NCBI RefSeq assembly: GCF_023204835.1
Contig: NZ_CP096270.1
Span: forward strand, 2,744,907 to 2,808,906
Direction of reading: 5' to 3'
DNA length: 64,000 nucleotides
From: Salinarchaeum laminariae
GTDB lineage: Archaea; Halobacteriota; Halobacteria; Halobacteriales; Salinarchaeaceae
Positions 53,331 to 62,036 of this stretch are shown here, in pieces. A model generated the notes under the pieces. That model searched no databases. It was not told the DNA's origin and was given only the letters and a program-made list of their open reading frames with translations. The position numbers and the translations under genes were made by a program. Within the stretch, counting starts at the first letter, position 1; every line of letters starts with the position of its first letter.

Positions 53331-53891
53331 ATGCGGGTACGGGACTGGGACGATCTGGTGGCGGACGTCGTCGAGAGCGACGTCGATCCGGAGGGCTGGC
53401 GAGCCGTCAGCGGTGATCGGTCGTCGGGAGTCGGCGAGGACATGTATCTCGGCCACCGGAATGCGGGCGTCTACCAACTCAAGACGTTCGCGAAGAACCC
53501 CTTCGAGGTCCGGGGCGTGGGCGCTCACGTCGCCCGGCGGGTCGACGAGGATCTCGATCCCCTCTTCCCCGGGGAAGCTGGCCTGGAGGGAAGCGGCCAC
53601 TTCGCGGTCAACGACGGCCCGGCGGACGAGGACGAAGCCGAGACAATGGCCAGTCGAGTGGAGGAAGTCGTTCGCACGCACGCGGACGCGCCGACGACCC
53701 CCGATGCGCTGTTCGAGGACGTGATGGACGCGATGGACGCGCCAGCCTACGGCCCGATCGAGCACGATCAGTACGGCCGTCCGGACGCACTCGACGATCT
53801 GTCGAGCGAGTTCGAGGAGGCCGAAGAAGTCCTCGAGGCCGAGTTCGAGGACGTCGTCGACACGAGCGCGGTCGGCAGGGGGTTCGAGTGA
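53331..53891 (+). CDS. uncharacterised acidic protein, 186 residues
   Basis: A soluble acidic protein starting MRVRDWDDLVADVVESDVDP. It has a mixed core (about 30-100, including YQLKTFAKNPFEVRGVGAHVARRVDEDLDPLF) and a highly acidic helical C-terminus (about 140-186). I do not recognise it. ATG 53331 was chosen because composition becomes haloarchaeal there; sequence further upstream belongs to the repeat. Its stop overlaps the next gene's GTG start by 4 nt. Confidence 0.7.
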   Translation: MRVRDWDDLVADVVESDVDPEGWRAVSGDRSSGVGEDMYLGHRNAGVYQLKTFAKNPFEVRGVGAHVARRVDEDLDPLFPGEAGLEGSGHFAVNDGPADEDEAETMASRVEEVVRTHADAPTTPDALFEDVMDAMDAPAYGPIEHDQYGRPDALDDLSSEFEEAEEVLEAEFEDVVDTSAVGRGFE

Positions 53892-54127
53892 TCGAGACGC
53901 TGGCGGAGGTTGCGCTCCGACCGAACCGCTTCCAGCTCGCGATCATCTTGATCGTCGGCGGGAGCGGCGGGCTGGTGTCGGTATCCTTCGGCGCGGGCCT
54001 CCCAGCGATCGTCGTAGCGACGGTGATCGGTCTGCTGGCTGGCATCGTGCTGACGGCCTACCTCACGCACATCGCGCCGGAGTCCGGCGCATCGAACAGG
54101 CCCGGTCGAGGACGCGGACCGCGGTAG
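53888..54127 (+). CDS. small two-helix membrane protein
   Basis: A 79-residue protein (GTG start overlapping the upstream stop). Two membrane helices (about 17-35 and 38-60) are followed by a polar basic tail (RPGRGRGPR). No family is recognised. Translational coupling with the preceding acidic protein suggests a shared function, perhaps membrane anchoring. Confidence 0.55.
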   Translation: MIETLAEVALRPNRFQLAIILIVGGSGGLVSVSFGAGLPAIVVATVIGLLAGIVLTAYLTHIAPESGASNRPGRGRGPR

Positions 54128-54190
54128 GATAGGCGAACCGCGGTGCATGGGTGGACCGGACGAAGAGCTGCAAGCTGGATTCGGAGATTC

Positions 54191-55153
54191 TCAGGGATCG
54201 ATCCGCTGGAGCCACAGCGCCGGATCGTCGAGTTCCGCCTCCGTCGGGAGGTGGTCGGGCGACTCCCAGACGGCGCCCGCAGCGCCGAGCCCGCGTGCCT
54301 GGGCCACGTCGTCGAAGAACGCCTTGCCGCGCTCGTACTGCTCGCGCTTGAGACCGATGCCGAGCGCACGCCGAAGGAGACGGCCGAGCGGGCCGGCTTC
54401 CTGACGGCGGGCGTCGAGCTTCTCGCGGAGATCGTCGGACTCGTCGTCGAACGCCTCGTCCATGAGGAGTTCAGCGTACCCCTCGACGGCCGTCATCGCC
54501 GTCTGTAGTTCGGTGAACGTCTCGCGGTCGAGGGTGCCATCGGCGACGCCATCGATTCCCTCTTCCATCCGCTCGGCGAGGTGATCGGTGAGCCATGGCG
54601 CTGCACCGAACTCCGCTGCGTGGGTCACCTCGTGGAAAGCGATCCAGCGCCGGAACCGCGGGAAATCGACGTCGAGCGAGTCGGCGACGGCGACGATGTT
54701 CGGGTGGACGAAGTAGAGCCCGTGGTCGTCCTGTGGAGCGTCGGCCAGAAGCAGCGGGTCGTACTGCCCGAGGACGTTCCGCGCGAGGTAGCCCAGCATG
54801 ACGGACATGGTTCCGGTATTGGTCTTGCGTGCGAGCCCGGGAACCATCGAGTCGTCGGCCAACCCCTCGAGTGGCTCCATAACCCGCCGGAACGTGGCGA
54901 CGTTCGCGTCGATCCAGTGGTGCCGGTGCTGGATCTCCAGGGTCTCCGGTACGACGAACTCGTGAGCCGTGACCTCGCGAACGCGCTCTCTGGCGTCCCT
55001 GACGTCCGCAGCGTAGCCCTCTCGCTGAGCTGCTGTGAGCTCGAGCGATCCGGGATCGGTCGAAGCACAGGCGGCCTCCGTGACCGCGTTCCAGTCCACG
55101 AGCCCGCTGCCGGAGGCACCCGCGACCGCCCGAACACTGTGATAGATCGTCAT
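54191..55153 (-). CDS. zinc-dependent metalloprotease, DUF2342/F420-associated type
   Basis: A 320-residue protein. It carries a zincin motif HEVTHAAEFG with His174, Glu175 and His178, and WLTDHLAERMEEGIDG downstream. The layout matches DUF2342, described from actinobacteria as a coenzyme-F420-associated zinc hydrolase. No F420 synthesis gene is near, so the link is by family only. No signal peptide is present. The start MTIYHSVRAV follows a shorter alternative upstream. Confidence 0.8.
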   Translation of the reverse strand: MTIYHSVRAVAGASGSGLVDWNAVTEAACASTDPGSLELTAAQREGYAADVRDARERVREVTAHEFVVPETLEIQHRHHWIDANVATFRRVMEPLEGLADDSMVPGLARKTNTGTMSVMLGYLARNVLGQYDPLLLADAPQDDHGLYFVHPNIVAVADSLDVDFPRFRRWIAFHEVTHAAEFGAAPWLTDHLAERMEEGIDGVADGTLDRETFTELQTAMTAVEGYAELLMDEAFDDESDDLREKLDARRQEAGPLGRLLRRALGIGLKREQYERGKAFFDDVAQARGLGAAGAVWESPDHLPTEAELDDPALWLQRIDP

Positions 55154-55408
55154 GGACTTCGTTGCCGCTCGGCGGTCAAAACCCTTCTCCCCGCCGCAGT
55201 CGTGCGGATGGTACACACGTACTGGCCACTACCCCCCAGTAATCCAGAAAACAGAACGGAGACTCGGGCCCCAAGTGCGTCGAGCGAGCGGAAAAGGGAT
55301 CGGCGGGAACCGGTTTGTGAAACTATGTCGAGATTCGACGTGGGGACGGCAGAGACGGTCAGTTCAGGCCGCGGGGACCGCCGGGGCGTCACCACCAGGA
55401 GCGCCGCC

Positions 55409-55729
55409 TCAGAGGTCGTCGGACTCGGCGAGGTCGACGGAGTCGTCGCTGCCAGTCAGTTTCTTGACGACCATCGCGATGCCCGCGAGGACGACGAGTG
55501 CGATCAGGAGCGCACCGAGGCCGCCACCCCCGGATTCCTCGTCCGCTACGGGGACCTTCTCGTCCTCGTTCGTCTCGTCGGATCCCTTCCCGAACCAGGA
55601 TTTGCCCGTGGAGGCATCGTCCGAGGAGGACTCGGCGTCATCCGAACCGACGCCGGGGACGGAGGAGGGACCAAACTGCGTGTCGCCGTGCGTGTGAATC
55701 GCGAAGAGCGTGAGATTTCTATCTCCCAT
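55409..55729 (-). CDS. small acidic membrane-anchored protein
   Basis: A 106-residue protein. The N-terminal 65 residues are polar, acidic and rich in Ser/Asp/Glu. A single membrane helix (about 70-88, GGLGALLIALVVLAGIAMVV) is followed by a short acidic tail. No signal peptide or family is evident. It may be a surface or secretory accessory. Confidence 0.6.
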   Translation of the reverse strand: MGDRNLTLFAIHTHGDTQFGPSSVPGVGSDDAESSSDDASTGKSWFGKGSDETNEDEKVPVADEESGGGGLGALLIALVVLAGIAMVVKKLTGSDDSVDLAESDDL

Positions 55730-55887
55730 AGCGGCCGTGGATACGTCCGCGAGCTTCTTAGTCGTTGGCGCTGGAGCGCCGACCGATCGACGACCGGTAG
55801 CTCGACGATCGCCCGTGACCGGCTAGCGAATCCGGATCTCTGACCCGCCATCCGAGGATTCAACTCGGCCCCCGAACGAACGTCAGT

Positions 55888-56952
55888 ATGGACGACCGCA
55901 GGCGAGAGTTCCTCGACGAGTTGCTCACGACGCCGACGCCCTCTGGCTACGAGGTCGAGGGACAGCGCCGCTGGATCGAGTACGTCGAACCACACGCCGA
56001 CGAGATTCGGACGGACGACTACGGCAACGCCATCGCCGTCCTCGAGGGGGAGCCGGACGCACCGTCCGTCGCCGTCGCGGGACACGGTGACGAGATCGGG
56101 TACATCGTCCGAAAGATCGACGACGAAGGGTTCGTCCACCTCGGACGCATCGGCGGCTCCGACCGCACGGTTTCGAAGGGCCAGCACGTCGAAATTCACG
56201 GAGATGACGGTCCGGTCAACGGCGTCGTCGGACAGAACGCCATCCACCTCCGGGACGTCGGCGACGAGACGTACGACGACATCGACGAGCAGCGCGTGGA
56301 CATCGGTGCGGCGGACGGCGACGCCGCCCGTGAGCTCATCGAGGTCGGCGACCCGATCACGATCGCCTCCACGGTCCGCGATCTGCAGGGAAGCAGAATC
56401 GCCGGTCGCGGCCTCGATAACCGCGTCGGGACCTGGGTGGCAGCAGAGACGCTCCGGCGCGCAGCCGACGCCGACGTCGACGCGACCCTCTACGCAGTCT
56501 CGACCGTACAGGAGGAGGTCGGACTCCAGGGCGCGAAGATGATCGGTGACGATCTCGCTCCGGACGCGGTCGTCGCCGTCGACGTCTTCCACGCGACGGA
56601 CTATCCGGACGTCCCTGGCGACGAGACCAGCGAGGTAGCGCTCGGCGATGGGCCGGTCGTCGGCAGGGGCGCTGCGAACCACCCCGTGCTGGCTGACGCA
56701 GTGCGCGCCGCCGGCGAGGACGCGGACGTCGACGTCCAGATCGCCGCCGACGGCATCCGAACCGGCACCGACGCCGACGCGTTCTTCACGCAGGCCGGCG
56801 GCACGCCGTCGCTGAATCTCGGACTCCCGAACCGCTACATGCACACGCCGGTCGAAGTCGTCGACACCGACGATCTCGAGGCTGCCGCGGATCTGCTGGT
56901 CGCGGCGGCAGAACGTGCGCCAGATAGCGCGCCCTTCTCCGTCGACCTCTGA
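55888..56952 (+). CDS. M42-family aminopeptidase
   Basis: A 354-residue metallo-aminopeptidase. Metal ligands are visible in order: His (about 66, GHGDEIG), Asp in GLDNRVG (about 176), Glu-Glu in VQEEVGLQGA (about 210), Asp in AVDVFHA (about 232) and His in NRYMHTP (about 318). It is a dodecameric TET-type peptidase in relatives, acting after the proteasome on short peptides. Protein length and motif spacing are standard. Confidence 0.9.
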   Translation: MDDRRREFLDELLTTPTPSGYEVEGQRRWIEYVEPHADEIRTDDYGNAIAVLEGEPDAPSVAVAGHGDEIGYIVRKIDDEGFVHLGRIGGSDRTVSKGQHVEIHGDDGPVNGVVGQNAIHLRDVGDETYDDIDEQRVDIGAADGDAARELIEVGDPITIASTVRDLQGSRIAGRGLDNRVGTWVAAETLRRAADADVDATLYAVSTVQEEVGLQGAKMIGDDLAPDAVVAVDVFHATDYPDVPGDETSEVALGDGPVVGRGAANHPVLADAVRAAGEDADVDVQIAADGIRTGTDADAFFTQAGGTPSLNLGLPNRYMHTPVEVVDTDDLEAAADLLVAAAERAPDSAPFSVDL

Positions 56953-56985
56953 GTTGGGAGCAGTCGGCAGTCTCGGCGATATCGC

Positions 56986-57300
56986 TCACCGACCTGCGAG
57001 CAGCCGGAGCGTGACCAGCGTCACGGCGCCGGCGACGCCGACCACGAGAACGATCGTCAGAATCAGATTGTTTGGCGCCACCGTCGTGCCGACGATCCCA
57101 CCGGCGATTCCGGCGATAAGCCCGAGTATCCCGCTACGGAGCGGCCGCCGAGATCGCGCGGCGCCCTCGGCTGTGGTATCTTGGGCACTGCTCGTCTTTG
57201 GTCCAGAATGTGACTCCCGGGCGCCCTCTCCAGCAGTTTCGGCAACGCTGCTCTCTGGGACGTCCTCGGACCTACTCGCGGCAGTGTCCTCGCTCGTCAC
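56986..57300 (-). CDS. small membrane protein with polar N-terminus
   Basis: A 104-residue protein. The first 55 residues are polar and Ser/Thr/Glu-rich, then two membrane helices (about 57-75 and 80-99). No family is recognised. It is convergent with the M42 gene. Confidence 0.55.
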   Translation of the reverse strand: MTSEDTAASRSEDVPESSVAETAGEGARESHSGPKTSSAQDTTAEGAARSRRPLRSGILGLIAGIAGGIVGTTVAPNNLILTIVLVVGVAGAVTLVTLRLLAGR

Positions 57301-57378
57301 GGCTCACAGTCCGTGCTTGCCTGATGAATAGTCTGTGATCGTAACCACGGGTCTGGCTGGCGAGGAGCCACCTTCCAC

Positions 57379-57432
57379 CGAGTACGCATCTTGCATCGAG
57401 TACGTGTCCTGCATCGAGTACGAACCGCGTAC
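57379..57432 (+). repeat. 18-bp tandem repeats before lsm
   Basis: Units CGAGTACGCATCTTGCAT (57379-57396) and CGAGTACGTGTCCTGCAT (57397-57414) differ at three positions. A third unit (57415-57432) keeps only CGAGTACG and a final TAC. The array ends about 30 nt before the lsm TATA-like box, a position suited to regulator binding sites. Confidence 0.65.
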
Positions 57433-57462
57433 TGCGATCAGGGGAGGGCTTCCAGCCGGTAC

Positions 57463-57470
57463 GTTTATGC
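57463..57470 (+). promoter_or_regulatory. TATA-like box for lsm operon
   Basis: GTTTATGC lies 24-31 nt before the lsm ATG, consistent with leaderless transcription. Confidence 0.5.
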
Positions 57471-57493
57471 GGCCGTCGGGAGGCATCCTGAAC

Positions 57494-57727
57494 ATGAGCG
57501 GTCGACCCCTGGACGAGCTAGAAGCCGCCGTCGGCGACGACGTGGAAGTCCACCTCAAAAGCGACGACACCATCAGTGGCACCCTCGCTGGCTACGATCA
57601 ACACATGAATCTCGTCCTGGACGAGGTCGGGACGACACCGGCGTCCGCAGACGCCGACGATCCTGCCGGGAATGGGCAAGACACAACGATTATACGCGGC
57701 GACAACGTCGTTTCGATCACGCTATGA
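57494..57727 (+). CDS. lsm: Sm-like (LSm) RNA-binding protein
   Basis: A 77-residue Sm-fold protein that forms a heptameric ring and binds U-rich small RNAs. The Sm1 motif is [29 protein letters not shown], and the Sm2 part is [14 protein letters not shown]. The loop between them (about 47-61) is longer and acidic. The stop overlaps the rpl37e start by 4 nt, as in other haloarchaea. The ATG at 57494 matches the conserved start MSGRPLDE. Confidence 0.94.
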   Translation: MSGRPLDELEAAVGDDVEVHLKSDDTISGTLAGYDQHMNLVLDEVGTTPASADADDPAGNGQDTTIIRGDNVVSITL

Positions 57728-57894
57728 CAACGGGAACCTCTGCGGAAGGGAAGAAGAACAAAACGACGCACGTGACGTGTCGTCGGTGCGGTGAGGCCTC
57801 CTACCACACGGGGAAGGAGCGGTGTTCCTCCTGTGGATTCGGAACGTCCAGCAAGCGCCGAGACTACGAGTGGCAGTCGAAATCCGGCGAATAA
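57724..57894 (+). CDS. rpl37e: 50S ribosomal protein L37e
   Basis: A 56-residue protein with a C4 zinc finger, CRRC and CSSC separated by 14 residues ([16 protein letters not shown] to ERCSSCGFG). It begins [19 protein letters not shown]. The ATG overlaps the lsm stop, so expression is coupled. It is a large-subunit rRNA-binding protein. Confidence 0.95.
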   Translation: MTTGTSAEGKKNKTTHVTCRRCGEASYHTGKERCSSCGFGTSSKRRDYEWQSKSGE

Positions 57895-57900
57895 GGCTAT

Positions 57901-59343
57901 ATGCACGAGAAGTGCGGCGTCGTCGGCGTCTCCCTCGCTGACCGTGCCGCCGCCCGTCCACTCTACTACTCACTCTACGCGCTCCAGCACCGCGGTCAGG
58001 AGTCCGCGGGGATCGTCACCCACGACGGATTCCAGCAACACAGCCAGGTCGAGATGGGGCTCGTCGGCGACGTCTTCGACGAGGACGATCTCGCGAACCT
58101 GAACGGCGAGAACGGCGTGGGCCACGTCCGCTATCCGACGGCGGGTAGCGTCGACTCCTGCTGCGCCCAGCCATTCTCGGTATCCTTCAAATCCGGTTCG
58201 CTCGCGCTCGCTCACAACGGTAACCTCGTCAACGCCGACGAGATCGGAGACGAGCTCGCGGATCTCGGCCACGCCTTCACGAGCGACGGTGACACCGAGG
58301 TCATCGCGCACGACCTCGCCCGAAACCTCCTCGAGGAGGACCTCGTCCGGGCCGTCAAGCGAACGATGGACCGGATCCACGGCTCGTACTCGCTGACGAT
58401 CATGCACGACGAGACCGTGCTGGGCGTTCGCGATCCCGAAGGCAACCGACCGCTCGTGATCGGGGAGCTCGACGACGGCTACGTGCTCGCCTCCGAATCC
58501 GCGGCGATCGATACGCTCGACGGCGAGCTCGTTCGGGACGTGAAACCCGGCGAACTCGTCGTCCTCCATCAGGACGGGTCCGGCTACGACTCCTACCAGC
58601 TCTTCGACCGCGACCGCACCGCCCACTGCTTCTTCGAGCACGTCTACTTCGCGCGACCGGACTCCGTCATCGACGACGAACTGGTCTACGAAGTCCGGCG
58701 GAATCTCGGCCGGAAGCTCTGGGAGGAACAGGGCGTCGAAACCGACGTCGTCATGCCAGTGCCCGACTCCGGGCGCGCCTTCGCCTCCGGCTACGCGGAG
58801 GCCGCTCAGGAGGACGGCGCAGACGTCGAGTTCGCGGAGGGACTGATGAAAAACCGGTACGTCGGCCGGACGTTCATCATGCCAACCCAGGACGAGCGCG
58901 AGCGCGCCGTCCGCCTCAAACTCAACCCGATCAAGAGCACCATCGAAGGCAAGACCGTCACGATCATCGACGACTCGATCGTCCGCGGCACGACCTCGAC
59001 GCAGCTCGTCGACCTCATCCGGGACGCCGGCGCCGAGGGCGTCCACGTTCGTATCGGCGCGCCCGCGATCGTCGCGCCCTGCTACATGGGGATCGACATG
59101 GCGACGCGCGAGGAGCTCATCGCGAGCGACAAATCGCCCACCGAGATCCGGGACGAGATCGGGGCGGACTCGCTGTCCTACATCTCCATCGACGCCGTCG
59201 CAGAGGCGATCGGCCGCTCGAGGGCCGATCTCTGCCTGGGCTGCGTGACGGGGGAGTACCCTTACGACATCGACGGCGAGGCGACCGACCGAGACGTGAC
59301 GCGGCCGTCGATCGGCAACGCGAGGGCGGAAGCCAACGACTGA
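57901..59343 (+). CDS. purF: amidophosphoribosyltransferase
   Basis: A 480-residue enzyme for the first step of purine synthesis (PRPP and glutamine to 5-phosphoribosylamine). The Ntn glutaminase starts with Cys5 in MHEKCGVVGV, where the four-residue leader must be removed. The PRPP loop is VTIIDDSIVRGTTSTQ (about 359-374), with the cysteines LCLGC near the end. It begins 6 nt after rpl37e, so all three genes are probably one operon. Confidence 0.96.
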   Translation: MHEKCGVVGVSLADRAAARPLYYSLYALQHRGQESAGIVTHDGFQQHSQVEMGLVGDVFDEDDLANLNGENGVGHVRYPTAGSVDSCCAQPFSVSFKSGSLALAHNGNLVNADEIGDELADLGHAFTSDGDTEVIAHDLARNLLEEDLVRAVKRTMDRIHGSYSLTIMHDETVLGVRDPEGNRPLVIGELDDGYVLASESAAIDTLDGELVRDVKPGELVVLHQDGSGYDSYQLFDRDRTAHCFFEHVYFARPDSVIDDELVYEVRRNLGRKLWEEQGVETDVVMPVPDSGRAFASGYAEAAQEDGADVEFAEGLMKNRYVGRTFIMPTQDERERAVRLKLNPIKSTIEGKTVTIIDDSIVRGTTSTQLVDLIRDAGAEGVHVRIGAPAIVAPCYMGIDMATREELIASDKSPTEIRDEIGADSLSYISIDAVAEAIGRSRADLCLGCVTGEYPYDIDGEATDRDVTRPSIGNARAEAND

Positions 59344-59364
59344 CCGAGGCGTCGTCCCAATCGC

Positions 59365-59369
59365 TTTTT
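59365..59369 (+). terminator. short T-run after purF
   Basis: Five T residues 22 nt past the stop codon; a weak terminator candidate. Confidence 0.3.
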
Positions 59370-59554
59370 CCGGAATCCCGCTCGTCGTCAGCATCGACTG
59401 AGCGACAGCAGTGCGACCGGAGAAACGCAGTTTGCGTGGTGCGTGGCCCGTAGTTGAGTGACGATGGACCTGTACTGCTGGTGTCTTCGGCCCGTTCGTT
59501 ACCTCGGCCCGCCCGTTCACTCGGTCTGCACGTGAAATCGGTTCGTTCGTTCAG

Positions 59555-59905
59555 CTACGTCGAGTCCTCGTCCGCGTTGGCATCATCGCCGTCGGAGTCG
59601 GTGCCACGCTCGTCGCTGGAGCCGCCGTTGGATTGGGGCGGTCGTTCTGCGAGCCGATCGAACCGCTCGCCCAGCTCCGATCGCCGTCGTTCGGTTTCGG
59701 CTGGTTCGAACACGAGATGGCGAAGCCCATCCTGCTCGAAGGTGGCCGTCAGCACGGCGCCGTCCTCGACGCCCGGCGGAAGCGCCTCGGCGTCGACGTG
59801 CCGTTCGTCGATGACCTCGTCGCCGCGATCGTTCTCGACCAGGAGGACGCCGGTGTCCTCCTCGATCCGATCGAGCACCGCGCGATACCGTCCGTCGAGG
59901 CTCAC
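59555..59905 (-). CDS. DUF3006-type protein
   Basis: A 116-residue protein. The first 70 residues match DUF3006 (YRAVLDRIEEDTGVLLVENDRGDEVIDERHVDAEALPPGVEDGAVL, small beta barrel), and the rest is a disordered acidic tail. DUF3006 proteins are found next to or fused to ComEC-type metallo-beta-lactamases in many prokaryotes. Its ATG overlaps the preceding MBL gene by 4 nt. Confidence 0.78.
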   Translation of the reverse strand: MSLDGRYRAVLDRIEEDTGVLLVENDRGDEVIDERHVDAEALPPGVEDGAVLTATFEQDGLRHLVFEPAETERRRSELGERFDRLAERPPQSNGGSSDERGTDSDGDDANADEDST

Positions 59906-61035
59906 GGATCGACACCTCCTGTCGCGGGGACCATCGACGATCCGGTCGATACCGGAAGGACGATCTCGGCTGACGCCGGCATGACCGCTCCAGCCGACGG
60001 AGCGCCCACCTCGTAGGTCCCTCTGACCGTGATCTCCGCGCTCGCTGAAACGTCAGCGGGCGGAGCGTCCCGCAGCTCGGTCGGATCGGTCGTCGCGTTC
60101 GCGACGGTCCGGATCGTCACAGCATCGCCGTCGGTGCCGGCGACGATCGTCCCGTGGCTCCCGGTCCAGTAGGTGTCGATGCCGCGGTCGGCGAAGCGCT
60201 GCAGTGGCTCATCGTGGGGATGGCCGTACTGGGAGTCGTAGGCCGAAGAGACGATCGCGATCTGTGGATTCACTGCGTCGAGGAACTCTCCAGATGAGCT
60301 GGTGGAACTGCCGTGATGGCCTGCCTGGTAGACGGTCGACTGGAGCTCCTCGCCCCACCGATCGACCAGTTCCGGCTCGGTCTCGCTCGTCATGTCGCCG
60401 GTGAAGAGGAAGCCGGCGTCGCCGTAGCCGATCCTGACCGCGATCGTGTTTGCGTCGAGGTCGTCGGTTTCGTGGTTCGCGGGCGGATTGAGCACGGTCG
60501 TGGTCGTCCCGTTGAGTGGGATCTCGTCGCCGGCCCGCGTCTCGTAGAGCGTCACGTCGTATTGCTCGATTGCGTCGAGGTAGTTCTCGTAGGTGGCGGA
60601 GGTCGTCGGGACGCCGGAATCGTAGACGGCACCGATCCCCTCGCCCTCCGTCTCGAAGTGGCGGATGACCGCAGCGGAGCCGCCGATGTGATCGGCGTGG
60701 GCGTGCGTGGAGACGAGGTAGTCGATGCGATCGACGTTTCGTGCTTCGAGATACTCGATAACGGTCTCGCCGTCGTCCTGCCAGTGGCCGGTGTCGATCA
60801 GCATGGTCTCGTTGCCGGGGCCGCGCACGAACGTTGCGTCGGCCTGGCCAACGTCGATGTAATGCACGGAGAGGTCGGCGTCGACCGGTTCGAGATCGGT
60901 CGAGGGGCCGAACTCACCGTTGGAGCCGGTGGGCCCCTCCTGGGCCTCGGTTTCTACCTCGACGCCGATCGCGCCGAGACAGCCTGCGCTGAGGACGAGG
61001 AGACAGAGTACGCTCGCAAGTACGAGGCGTCGCAT
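59902..61035 (-). CDS. secreted metallo-beta-lactamase-fold lipoprotein, ComEC C-terminal type
   Basis: A 377-residue protein. A signal sequence with lipobox LVLSAGC (about 14-20) predicts an extracellular lipoprotein. The MBL domain has THAHADHIGG (about 107-116), VHYIDVGQADATFV, GDAGFLFTGDMTSE and YQAGHHGSS, the pattern of the ComEC/Rec2 C-terminal nuclease-like domain. The ATG at 61035 is chosen because it starts the signal peptide. With DUF3006 it forms a coupled pair. Degradation of extracellular DNA or phosphoesters is likely. Confidence 0.87.
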   Translation of the reverse strand: MRRLVLASVLCLLVLSAGCLGAIGVEVETEAQEGPTGSNGEFGPSTDLEPVDADLSVHYIDVGQADATFVRGPGNETMLIDTGHWQDDGETVIEYLEARNVDRIDYLVSTHAHADHIGGSAAVIRHFETEGEGIGAVYDSGVPTTSATYENYLDAIEQYDVTLYETRAGDEIPLNGTTTTVLNPPANHETDDLDANTIAVRIGYGDAGFLFTGDMTSETEPELVDRWGEELQSTVYQAGHHGSSTSSSGEFLDAVNPQIAIVSSAYDSQYGHPHDEPLQRFADRGIDTYWTGSHGTIVAGTDGDAVTIRTVANATTDPTELRDAPPADVSASAEITVRGTYEVGAPSAGAVMPASAEIVLPVSTGSSMVPATGGVDP

Positions 61036-61188
61036 ACCCACGTTCCGCCACGACGGCGGGTAAGCCCTCCGGTGATTCGACCGCCGTTCCCGTGGCTGAG
61101 AGCACGACGTGCCTGGGGAGCAGTCGTCACCGCTGTCCAGCGATCGAGGCCGGAGCGTTGATACCGATCGGGTGCGCCAACGACGAAC

Positions 61189-61908
61189 GTGTATCGCGTC
61201 GTCCTCACCGACTCTGCGACGGAGAACGAGATCGCCGCCGCGCGCGGCGGCCCCGGCGCCCTTCTCGAGTACGAAGACCGCGAAGCGGCCGCCGCTGCCG
61301 CGAAACGGTACTCCGACGACGGCGAGATGGCCGTTCGGCTCCAGGCACCCTCGCCACAGGACCCACGAGACGTCGACGCGTACCTCGTGTCGAACCCCGA
61401 ACGACGCGTCCGCCAGCCGACGGGGACGCTCGACGACGGACTCTCCTTCGAGACCAGCGCCACGCAGTACGGCGCCCTCGGCGAAGCGCTGTTGACGAGT
61501 CACGCCCAGGATCCGCCGGTGCTCCTCGCCTACGCCCGGCGGACGATGGAGGGCGACGGCGAACCGGCGGTTCAGCTGGATGCGGACCCGGCACCGATCA
61601 GCTACCGGTCTCACGAGACCGACGAGACCGTCTCCTGGGTGCCCGACTGTGCCGCGACGGTGACCGTCGACGGCGCGATCGAGCGGCGGTTGCTCTGTGA
61701 GGTCAAGACCGGGAACGGCTCGACCGAACGCGATCAGCGACGAGTGATGGAGTGGGCGGCGACGGAGCGAGAGGTCCTGCTCGTCAGGCTCGACGTCGAC
61801 GATCTCCCGGACGATTACACCGCACGAATCCAGACGATCGACGCGGAGGAGCCGGGCGAGGAGTGGATCCGCGGCGATCCGGACCGAACGCTCGGTGAGT
61901 TCCAGTGA
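61189..61908 (+). CDS. PD-(D/E)xK nuclease-like protein
   Basis: A 239-residue protein of unknown family. Near the C-terminus it has a PD-(D/E)xK pattern: Asp153 in VSWVPDCAA, then after a beta strand Glu171 and Lys173 in LLCEVKTGNG, and a helix with RDQRRVMEWA. The N-terminal domain (about 1-110) is mixed alpha/beta without a recognised motif. The lone motif could also be non-catalytic. It precedes the UPF1-like helicase by 128 nt on the same strand. Confidence 0.68.
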   Translation: MYRVVLTDSATENEIAAARGGPGALLEYEDREAAAAAAKRYSDDGEMAVRLQAPSPQDPRDVDAYLVSNPERRVRQPTGTLDDGLSFETSATQYGALGEALLTSHAQDPPVLLAYARRTMEGDGEPAVQLDADPAPISYRSHETDETVSWVPDCAATVTVDGAIERRLLCEVKTGNGSTERDQRRVMEWAATEREVLLVRLDVDDLPDDYTARIQTIDAEEPGEEWIRGDPDRTLGEFQ

Positions 61909-62036
61909 GGGCGAATCGGTTCGCGGGCGCTTCGATCTGCGTGATCGAACGTCGCCGCGACCAGTTCGACAGCCGGCGGAGCGTCAGACGCTCGTCCGAC
62001 AAACGTTCATGTAGCGCGTCGGCCAACCAGTTGTAG

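Noticed and set aside
55150-55395. 81-codon minus-strand frame between the zincin and the acidic membrane protein
   Set aside because: Not acidic, no promoter, no motif; most likely noncoding.
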